Below, in pieces: positions 22,201 through 34,200 of a stretch of 64,000 nt of DNA. The stretch comes from Leptasterias polaris (lineage: Eukaryota; Echinodermata; Asteroidea; Forcipulatida; Asteriidae). Both the position numbers and the translations under genes were made by a program. The number at the start of each line of letters is the position of its first letter. Position 1 is the first letter of the stretch. The stretch is from NCBI GenBank assembly GCA_037783415.1, contig JAZGTN010000068.1:2480001-2544000 (forward strand), read 5' to 3'. Under the pieces are notes generated by a model that searched no databases, was not told the origin of the DNA, and saw only the letters and a program-made list of their open reading frames with translations.

Positions 22201-25200
22201 TTTTGTAAACTAAGGTTGATATTGCTTAGTACCTAACATGATTTGTAAACTAAGGTTGATATTGCTTAGTACCTAACATGATTTGTAAACTAAGGTTGAT
22301 ATTGCTTAGTACCTAACATGATTTGTAAACTAAGGTTGATATTGCTTAGTACCTAACATGATTTGTAAACTAAGGTTGATATTGCTTAGTACCTAACATG
22401 TTTTGTAAACTAAGGTTGATATTGCTTAGTACCTAACATGTTTTTGAGCATGAGAACCAGTTAATATCAGCCACTAGTCCAGAAATAGTCCTTATGCTAA
22501 TTTGGTAATTGATTTGAATGAGAGAAAAAAGATGGCCACCCCTGGATAAAGCTCTTAATACAAGAAAAAACGATTGTAGAAAAGAAATACAAGGAATAAT
22601 TCCTGTTTAATAATAACTTATTCAAAATGCAACATTGATTAAAATCTCAATGGAGAAACTAAAGCAGATCCATAGATGAACAAATATCAAGTTATGAATT
22701 TTCAAGTTAATTTCAATATTGGTTCAATCCAATCCTACAATATGTAATTTCATTTGTATTATCAATTCTTGTTCTGAAGCCAAGGATTCTCAGGAAAGTG
22801 AAGTTAATCAATATTAGCCAAGAACCCCATGGCGAGAATACAAAGAAGGAAGTTTCAGTTTTAGGTGTTGGCGGAAAACCCAAAGAATCAGTCCAGGGAA
22901 AACCCAGGCAGTCTGGTAGGGACTGAAAACCCAATCCATATAGTGCTCTAGGCGGGATTCGAACCAGGGTCCCAGAGGTGAAAGGCAAAGAAAGATACCA
23001 CAACGCCGACCCGACCATCCAATACAGTATGGATGTAATTGTATATTTCTTCAATTTCTTATTAAATTAGTGCTAAGTTAAAGCAGACACCTTTAACCCA
23101 AGGCATAATCAAATAAACTCAAACACTATTTAGTGAAAGTTTGCAATACTGCATCGATACTACTCACCATTTTTTACTGCCATCCATCTGAGAGAAAGTA
23201 GGGCCAATACAAACACTACAACGGCACATATGTACAGAATCCAAAACTGTTCCAAACAAAACATACGATACAATCAATGTTATCTTTAATTTCCTGTACA
23301 TCTGAGTTGATATGAATAAACTAAATTCTTGATTTTCATATTGTTCAAACTTTGGACCAAGATAGCACCTATTTGTGGACAATGCATCCAAATTTCAGAC
23401 AGTTACAAAGAAAGTCAGAAAGTCACAGCCTATTTCACTTCTTTGAACATCATCTTGATACTGGAGAATGTTACCAGCAGGGTTTAAGTAAAAGTAAAGG
23501 CAATTTGTTCACTCAGTGACTCCTGAACTCAGTATATCAAATAATGATTTACTCACTCAAGCTAATTACTCACAATGAATGGTATATCAGTCAGCAGAAA
23601 GAATGATGGCATAAGCCATTGAGTAGGTCGGGTACCATCCAGAGAAAACCGGTATCCCTCACTGTGTATTCGACCAGCGGCATCCTATAAGACAGAAGAC
23701 AAAATTAGTATCAAAACACACCTCTGTTGGTCTTCATCCTGATTGGCTAAAACACTGTCACATGGTGTTCTCATCTAGTACCCAGACAATGAGTGAGCAA
23801 TAACTAATCAAGAGCTTCTATTTTGCTTGTCCAGGCACTACTGTTTTAATTTGTGCCGTGTTTCAGATCACTAGTCCCAGGTTGTAAAGCGCCCTCTTGC
23901 AGTTAGAAACATTTACACTTTTTATTTGAATTGCCTGGGCCCAATTTCATGGCTCTTCTTACTGCCGAATTCTGCACTTGTGATCACCATACTCCGCTTA
24001 CCGAGCAAGTGCCATATTTCGGCGCTAGCTGTGTAAGTGTAGAATCACTAGTAACGTGGACTACGCAAGCGCACAAGCAAAAATTCCCTGCTTACCTGTG
24101 AAATACGCTTGACATAAGCGTTGAATTCCCTGCTTCCGTAAGCGCCGATTCTTTGCTTATGGTAAGCAGAGCCATGTAATTGGGCCCTGGTGTATGGCGT
24201 GTTATTAAAATACATGTTGACTGGGCTTGTTTGAGCATTATTAAATAAAAGTGTTTGTGCCCCTCGGGTCTTTAGTGGTCACTCAAAAACGCTTGGGGTG
24301 CATCTATGTTTGCTAGTGCCTGCATCAGTCAGTATGTGCATACTGTACAAAAGGGTATCAGTTAGTCCCGTTCGACTTTCACTTTTGTGTAAATACTACA
24401 GAGATGTCCCAGACCGTCAATATAATTGAGATCTTAGCTGATCAGTAACAGATGTTACCTCAATAACACTGATACTAACACACACACATAGAATTGCTTT
24501 TTCAACAAATTAAGGTGAAATCCAACTCGCAAATGAATCATTTATTTGTTCCACTACATGAGTCTCAAACTTGATAAGTTGCACAGGATGTGAAATATGA
24601 TCATTCAGAAGCAAACACTAGGTGGTTCAATGCACATGTAATGTGAATTATCTGTTGGTACTATAACTCTACATATTCATGACCAAGAGTTGAATTCTCA
24701 CTGCTCCATTCAACATCACGTGCCAGATGCTATCTTTGCTATTTACCAAGGGCGCACATGAGTATTCACGCACATGGTAAATACGCTTGACAAGTAGATT
24801 GACGCCTGGGCAGGATGTCAGTCTACTTGTCATGCACTTTACGATCGTGAAAACTGTTCCCCCGGTGTTGTACGCATGCGCGAACATCGCCCTAGAGCGA
24901 CATCGAACACATGAAAAGATAGCGAACACGTTAATGTCAATCTCCGTTTTCCGGAGCTCAATGATGCCGAACTAGAGAATATGTATGAGGTATAGTAACA
25001 TGATTTATTTTGAGTAAACAGACGATATTAGCTCCCTGAGGTATTGGAAGTTAACATGCTAGTTCCCTCGGCTTCACCTCAGGAACTAGTTTGTCAACTT
25101 CCAATACCTCGGGGAGCTAAGATCAACTGTTCACCCGAAATAAACCATGTTATGTTTGTATACTATGTACATGTATCTTATGTCTACTGCCCACCTACTG

Positions 25201-28200
25201 CCTACCATGTTCTTAAATTACTTTACTCACCATTGCAGTAACTTTGATAGAGTGCAACCCAGCGGGGTACTCCGATGGATCCCATGGTATTACAAAGAGA
25301 GGTCCTTTCACATGAACAGCTGATCCTAAACCTACACCGTCTATTTCTACTGTTGTCGACACAATGACATCAGGAGAATGAACTAAAAACCTATGAACAA
25401 TAAAATAAAATAAACAGCTTCAGACTATGCAAGTCTCGCGCGTATCCGAACATTAGGACTCGTTAAAGTGCACGGTTTGTTTCCTTAACGCTTTAAAACA
25501 ATGTACGTGGGACCAAAGTGGTCCCAAAAACAATTACGCGCAAGACTTGCACTTAATTGACAAATACAAGTTGTGTTGATGACAAATTGCAAGAATTTTA
25601 GTTCAACAGAATAAAACTTCTTTGTTTTTGCAACAGAAACATTCTTGGACAAATCAATGCATCAATGAAAGAAATTTCTCAAAATATCAATACTGACACG
25701 ACATGACTGTATGAAACTGCAAGAATCTCACAAAAACTAGCCCAGACGTACACACAAACCCAATAATGCAGAAATTCAACAATCTTGCACCTACACAAAA
25801 TTTAATATACACACTTGATCTTTAAATGGCTCTCACACCATGGGTCTGATTTTCCCAGGGTGCACAATGGCAAATTAATCACTTAAGCTATATGCTGCAT
25901 TGTAAATAAAAAAAATCATATTTTCTAGCAAAAAAAAGGTCTTTACCTGATATGTGTTGAATGCACCATTTTCCTGAGTGGTTCATACCGGAGTGATAAG
26001 AATCTAGCTCTCTTGGGATTAGTGATTAGAATGACTGGCCATGTCCCAAACTTCACGTCCACAAATGACAGGAGATCATGATCAAAAGCCATGATGCGAT
26101 ACCTACAAAGACACATCAATTATTCACACATTATTCATTACGTTTCCTATAATTGATATTCTACTCTTGGTACAATTTGTCAGTAAGCTGACTAACCATA
26201 TGAAACCATTCTACTGCATGGGTTTGGCATGGTGGCACAACTGAGATATTTGACTCTTGGAAAGTAATAGGAAAATCTTATTGAACACAAGTGCTTCCTC
26301 ACAAAGGGCTTGAAATTTGCACTGGACCACAGCCGGCCTGAGGCCAGTGCTTTCAGCATCGGGCCAGTAAACTCAGGACTAGACAAGTCCGGTGGTCTTG
26401 TCTTTTTGTTCAAATGTTGACTTTCAATCTATTTTTCAATTCTGTTTAGTATTGAAGAACACTTATCCATAATACAACGAGATAAATCTTGTCCTTCAAA
26501 TTAAAACAGATTTAGCCTTCGAGAAAGACTCTGCTAGGGTCGAAACGTCAGGCCACTAACTTATTTTTTGCATTTATACCACAGGTCCTTTTGGTTGGTA
26601 AGCAGTTTGCAACAGCTAATTCTATTTTATCAAATTAAAACAGTTCAAATGTTAAACTGTAAATGGATTTTTTGTTCGCATTTTATTTCTGGTCGTGTAA
26701 AAAAAGATTCTGGTCCAGTATACATTTGGAGCTACAAGCTCTGTGGTCTTGTGGATATTCACACTAAATTCACACAAGGGGCAGGGTTCTGCCCACGGTG
26801 GTCGGTGCCGGAAAACCCGACCGGCACTCATGATTCCCCGACCGGCACTCGCAGAATTTTTTCTTTTTACGACCACCACACATTTTCCCTTTTTTTTGCC
26901 CATTTCCTTCAAAATATTTTGAACAACGTGTAAAACAAATTATTTACCAGTAAACAGTTTTATCCAAAGTTTCGAGTAGCCTACTTCTTTGGTTTGAGTC
27001 TATTTTAATGATCCAGGATCGAGCATTCCTCCCGCCTGTACGATGTATATATCCAACGCACGAAACCCGCATTGAATTTGCAATGGTTTCCAGTCACGCT
27101 GATTATAGCTTTACGCTTGGAATAACATGATACCAGTTTCATCATGTTGCGAACCCTATTCTACAGCGTTTAATACAACGGAAATGAACTGCAGAGTAAA
27201 GCACCATGCTATAGATGCTGTAAAATGTTTTCCCATGGCGGTAAAGGCGTGCGCGCACTGAGGGCCTACTACATTCATTCAAGGCACAGCTGCAGGGCGC
27301 ACGTGTGTAACCACTCCGTGCACGATCGAAAGGAAATTGACTTGACTGTACTAGGGGGAAAAAAATTTCCGGCACTAAACAAATCCTGGGCAGAACCCTG
27401 AAGGGGTGCTATTTTCTGAAATTTTCCAGCAAGTTTTGTCATCAAGTTGATGCTCATTCCAAGAAATCAGTCAAACAATTTGCTGCGGCCTAACAATGCT
27501 ATGAGTGTTACACTTTATATCTTGATATATACCATAGCATGACCACAACTCACATTCTGTTTTCTTTCCAGTCTTCTAGTTCCAACTCCACAACACCGTT
27601 CTTCTGGACGGCATTCATGTGTGGAACCATGCCACCAAAGCTGTGCAAGTGACCGCATAAATATGTCACTCCATTCCTAAAATGAATGAATTAGAATAAT
27701 AAAAAGAGTGCTTTATTATTCAGCGTAACAAAAAAAAATTGTCCTCAACAAATTTCAGAGAATTTGCCAGCAAGTGAGATAATAAGTAAGATTTGAAGCT
27801 TTTCATGGTGTGGGAACTAAGACATGTTTATGTTTATGAGTACCGTATTTTCCTGCGGATAAGACGCGTCTTATCTGACTTTTTAGACCCCCAAAACATC
27901 GGTGCGTCTTATCTTTCGAGGCGCCTTGTCTGCTGACGATTGATTTTTTTTAAATGATCACTGCGTAAAATAATACCTTTATTTTGTCCAGTTCAAATCA
28001 ACGGTCTTTGTGTGAAGAATCCTTACTCAATAATGCGGTCAAACAAGGCTCAACTATCCAGACACTGAGACCGTATTTTCGTTTCAACAATGCCGCAATC
28101 CCCCAGACTGTCCTTTCATTCCAACAATGCCGCAACGTGTTGATCCCCCATGACCGTGCTTTCATTCCAACAATGCCGCAATGCGTTGGTGCTTTCGGTC

Positions 28201-31200
28201 CAACAGACGTCGGCGTCGTACAAACGTATTTCTGTGCGGCCGCGTAATCGTTCCGAAAATGCTGCAATCACTACTGTCAATGCTGTTGTACAAACGGCAT
28301 TCACCCAACCTCTATTGTGTGGTGAACTTTGAGGGTTTTTATTGTACAGAATATCTCCGAAGTGTGCTTTAGGCTTGACGTACTATTTAAGGATGGGATA
28401 ATTAAGTACCAATGTTTGTTGGCCTACCTATACGAATTGCACTTTCGTTTGTTTGATTAAACGTTCAAATATTCAATTGAGAGATGGTTCATGTGTCTGT
28501 TTCGTTTATTTCATTTATCAAATAAAAAAATGATCCTTGAAAACAAAACTAACATTATTAAAGAAGAGGAGAGATGTTTTAAACAAATATCTTATGAACG
28601 AGATTATAAGTTTGAAATAAATAAAAAGAACTTTAAAACAAAATCTTATGAACGAGATTAACAAATTAAAGGTTTGAAATAATGGAAAAGAATTTTATAT
28701 ACACAAAAAAAATTACAAAAACTTAAACAAATATATATAATGAAACATTTTGTTACGTCTTCCCGGGTGTGACGGGATTATTTGCGTAAGGTAGGCCGCG
28801 CCTATATATAAAGGCGACGCTAGTTTTGGTATTAGTCACCGGTAGAGGGCGCAACATCTACTGGCTCGGCGGGACTTAGACTGGTAACCTGTCTTTATCA
28901 GCAAGGATCCTCGTTGTGGGACGTCGGATGTTCAGGCTAGGAGGGCCTGGGTTCGTGTTGCAATATCTTCAGACAGTGCGTGGACCATCGTTTCTGGCCG
29001 CTGATTGGGCCGGACTTCATATTATTAACAATGCACAGCGTTGGCTGAATGGATGGACGAAGGTCGGTATCAATTTACGTTGGTCTTTTCTGCATGCTCT
29101 ACACGCCCATGTGGTTACGGTTTCATTCATGCTTCGAATATTGTGAACGCTCCAAAAGGCAACAAAATGACGTCTTTGTGTCAATGTACCGACACCGGGT
29201 GGCGCCTGGTGTTCTTCTGTATGCTGTTAAACATGCGTCTTATGCGGCGGTGCGCCTTTTCTGTTGACGTTTGAATTTTTTGGGGTCATTTTAGGGTCCT
29301 GCGTCTTGTCCGCCGAGCGTCTTATCCGCAGGAAAATACGGTAACAGTTCAATCAGATTCTAATCATTAATGATCTACATGTAATGGATTCAATGTAGTC
29401 TCTACACAGCATGAAATGGATCTGACATTAGTATGCACTGTGTCTGCCAACTGGCAACTCTACATAAACTATGACAGGTGAAATTAACATACTGTCATTC
29501 TTTGTATGCACAATTAGCATTCAATTACAATTTGGCATGGTTGAATGTGTAATTCAGTTAGATGTACACTTTGTTTATTATCATGGATGGACGACTAGAT
29601 TGTGACCTTGAAGTAAATACTAAATAAGAGGCACAGGGTTTCTGACAAGAGAGAAATTCAAATTCAAAAAGTTAAACCTTCCCAGCTAGCCAACTTGAAG
29701 TGTTTTGATCAAACCATGGAGGTAGGATTAGATCTATTCCTACCTCCATGATCAAACCAAGGATGCCTCAAAAACAACTCTTCAACAATCAAGTTTTATG
29801 TGCACTACCTGTCCAACAACTTATTTCTAGTCATTCTTGTTGTACAACTGTATGAATCAGAGAATTGGAATTAATTTACTCTTCTTAAACCATTCAGATA
29901 CTTTCCCTTTAAACAGAAATAAAATGAACATTTTGAGTCAGAAGGGAGTGGTGAGCATACTTACTGTAGAGCATTAGAAAGTCTTGTATGTGGAGCTATG
30001 ATTGTAGATGTAGGATAGTGACCAAAGAACACTGTGTGGTTGCTCTGCTTCTGATCCTTGGTGAAGTCTTCTAATTTCTGTAAATTGGACTGTGTAGAAA
30101 AATCAAACCATCCACGGTTTACAATTGATTGGAATGTGTCTTGATTTATTTCCAAGGACGTTCAATTTTACTCGGCTAGTCTTGACAGGCTTGTGAGTTA
30201 TGAACTTGGGTTGTGTCATAAAGAAGCCCTTGATCTATGGGTGCATCAGTAGGAGTCTTATTCCAAGGGCAGGGCTAACTTCAATGGATGCTAACAATAC
30301 AAATTTTGTTAAAAAGGTAGCAGATTTTCTTGATACAATCCCAATTACCATCTATGGACCCATTTCATTACGTGTACAGCTCACTTATCCACCTATCCAG
30401 TCCGCCATATATGATTTTGGGAGTCAAAATGCACACAAAGGAATTGATAAATGGCAGAAATGGTAGACGCCCATTGTGCAGAGGTGCACGTTCCACGTTG
30501 TGCAAGGAGTCAATAAACAAACTGTAGTTTGTTAACAAAATCTGCTCAGCAGTTTTGGGGAATTGGACTTGGGGGATTATTTCAAGTACTTTTGGTTGAA
30601 ATTCTCAAAAAGAAATAACATGGCTAATTTTTTGAACAAAATATTTTGTTTTTATGAATAATGGGATTAAAAAAATCCCAACAGTTGGTTCGTACGTTGC
30701 AATCTATTAAGATTCCATAGCAGCTACAAGCGGCAGGCAGCTTGTACTGCCCTAGGCTGCAAGATTTGATCTCCTGCCATCCAATCAAAAAGGTCAAAGT
30801 AAAGGTCTTGTCTTAAAGTAACATTTCTCAATGTTTACATTTTTCAAACAAAAACCAAATTTCTGTTTTGTATTTAATTTTCAAGACTTTCCCACTGAAA
30901 AACAATGAGTTCAAAAATCAACAATGTTGGCCATGTCTGGACAATATGGTGATAATTAAATATGAATGAATGGTCTCAAAAGCTATGCAGATGTGGCTGT
31001 GATTTGTCGATGCTTTTCAGGAGGCTGAGCTTAATGGATTAGTCTGGTTCCTCACCTCATCCAGGATCCCAAAGAAGTTGAATGGTCTCTTAGGTCCAGG
31101 GTTGAGTATTGCATAGACCGAGACAAATGAATAGGTGCCAAAAGGTAGTTTGTGCTGGTATCGGAAAGTGCCATCTCCACCCTCACCAGAGATGGAATAT

Positions 31201-34200
31201 TTCCTTCAGAAATAAATGGGGGAAAAAGAACAATATATGATAACAAGCTTTAAGTCAATAACCAGGATAACTGAAAGGGGAGGTGTCGCAGGTCTCATAT
31301 GTGCCAGAATACTTTGGACTTTGAACATCTTGGACTATTTTCATGATTCAATTATACAACCAACTTATGCATTTCATTTCCTTTGGGAATTCTATCAAGT
31401 TTTGAAAGAAGACATATTAAAATAAAACAAAACACAATTAATAATTACCTGTAATAATTGAACTTGTGATCTGCACCAGGAACACCAAATGCATCTGCCA
31501 ATGAAAGAGACAAAAAATTGAATTGTAAACTAGTGTGGTGACAACACAAAATGAAAATGGGTAGAAGGAGCTCCAAGTTAGTCTTGAGGCTAAACCTCTG
31601 AACCAGGAAGTTACATTTGAGAGGGCTTACAAAATCTTTAAATCACTACGAATGCAAAACTAGGGGTTTGGACCTAATCAGTTGGTGTCTTTTGTCTTTC
31701 ATCACTGGATTGTAGGTAACAAGAAAAATTGAAGATAAACAGAGAATACTGAAAATCATCCTGAAATCAGGAAAACTCCTGGGACTGCCAAGCTGAAGTG
31801 ATCATCTGAAAGTTTAGCAGTGAGGATTTAAAACCAGTTATATCAAGAGTGAATTACACTTAGTAAAATAATGCTACAGTTTGTAATATTACTAATTCCA
31901 TCATTCAATACCAAATGTTTAAATGGGGCATTGTTTTTATGGTTTATATTTGTAATGTCTGTATCCCTTGGTGAATTATAATTTTCTTACTTCTGTCACA
32001 ATCTCTTTTAAAAACAAACTTTTATACTTTTATACCCCTTGAAATTTTCCCTTTAAAAAAAAATATATGAATGAAAAATCGTAAACATAAGTGCTAAAAC
32101 ATTCTTAAATTTGATTTCACAAAGCGATATCAGCAGACAAAAAAACACAACATGGTGAAGTCTTCAAGTTCTCCCATAGCTACTGTTAGTCTAAGACTAT
32201 TAAAGTTCTCCCATAGCTACTGCTAGTCTAAGACTAATAAAGTTCTCCCATAGCTACTGCTAGTCTAAGACTAATAAAGTTCTCACATAGCTACTGCTAG
32301 TCTAAGACTATTAAAGTTCTCCCATAGCTACTGCTAGTCTAAGACTATTAAAGTTCTCCCATAGCTACTGCTAGTCTAGGACTAATAAAGTTCTCACATA
32401 GCTACTGCTAGTCTAGGACTATTAAAGTTCTCCCATAGCTACTGCTAGTCTAAGACTATTAAAGTTCTCCCATAGCTACTGCTAGTCTAAGACTAATAAA
32501 GTTCTCACATAGCTACTGCTAGTCTAAGACTATTAAAGTTCTCCCATAGCTACTGCTAGTCTAAGACTATTAAAGTTCTCCCATAGCTACTGCTAGTCTA
32601 GGACTAATAAAGTTCTCACATAGCTACTGCTAGTCTAGGACTATTAAAGTTCTCCCATAGCTACTGCTAGTCTAAGACTATTAAAGTTCTCCCATAGCTA
32701 CTGCTAGTCTAAGACTAATAAAGTTCTCACATAGCTACTGCTAGTCTAAGACTATTAAAGTTCTCCCATAGCTACTGCTAGTCTAAGACTATTAAAGTTC
32801 TCCCATAGCTACTGCTAGTCTAAGACTAATAAAGTTCTCCCATAGCTACTGCTAGTCTAAGACTAATAAAGTTCTCCCATAGCTACTGCTAGTCTAAGAC
32901 TATTAAAGTTCTCCCATAGCTACTGCTAGTCTAAGACTAATAAAGTTCTCCCATAGCTACTGCTAGTCTAAGACTAATAAAGTTCTCCCATAGCTACTGC
33001 TAGTCTAAGACTATTAAAGTTCTCACATAGCTACTGCTAGTCTAAGACTATTAAAGTTCTCCCATAGCTACTGCTAGTCTAAGACTATTAAAGTTCTCCC
33101 ATAGCTACTGCTAGTCTAAGACTAATAAAGTTCTCACATAGCTACTGCTAGTCTAAGACTATTAAAGTTCTCCCATAGCTACTGCTAGTCTAAGACTAAT
33201 AAAGTTCTCCCATAGCTACTGCTAGTCTAAGACTAATAAAGTTCTCCCATAGCTACTGCTAGTCTAAGACTAATAAAGTTCTCACATAGCTACTGCTAGT
33301 CTAAGACTATTAAAGTTCTCCCATAGCTACTGCTAGTCTAAGACTATTAAAGTTCTCCCATAGCTACTGCTAGTCTAAGACTAATAAAGTTCTCCCATAG
33401 CTACTGCTAGTCTAAGACTAATAAAGTTCTCCCATAGCTACTGCTAGTCTAAGACTAATAAAGTTCTCACATAGCTACTGCTAGTCTAAGACTAATAAAG
33501 TTCTCCCATAGCTACTGCTAGTCTAAGACTAATAAAGTTCTCCCATAGCTACTGCTAGTCTAAGACTCATAAAGTTCTCCCATAGCTACTGCTAGTCTAA
33601 GACTAATAAAGTTCTCACATAGCTACTGCTAGTCTAAGACTATTAAAGTTCTCACATAGCTACTGCTAGTCTAAGACTAATAAAGTTCTCCCATAGCTAC
33701 TGCTAGTCTAAGACTAATAAAGTTCTCCCATAGCTACTGCTAGTCTAAGACTAATAAAGTTCTCCCATAGCTACTGCTAGTCTAAGACTAATAAAGTTCT
33801 CCCATAGCTACTGCTAGTCTAAGACTATTAAAGTTCTCCCATAGCTACTGCTAGTCTAAGACTATTAAAGTTCTCCCATAGCTACTGCTAGTCTAAGACT
33901 AATAAAGTTCTCCCATAGCTACTGCTAGTCTAAGACTAATAAAGTTCTCCCATAGCTACTGCTAGTCTAAGACTCATAAAGTTCTCCCATAGCTACTGCT
34001 AGTCTAAGACTAATAAAGTTCTCCCATAGCTACTGCTAGTCTAAGACTATTAAAGTTCTCCCATAGCTACTGCTAGTCTAAGACTATTAAAGTTCTCCCA
34101 TAGCTACTGCTAGTCTAAGACTAATAAAGTTCTCACATAGCTACTGCTAGTCTAAGACTATTAAAGTTCTCCCATAGCTACTGCTAGTCTAAGACTAATA

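Noticed and set aside
22713..23054. 113-codon minus-strand frame
   Set aside because: It translates a tRNA-derived SINE including the B box.
24669..24975. Overlapping 86- and 62-codon frames on opposite strands
   Set aside because: They arise from an imperfect palindrome and have no family match.
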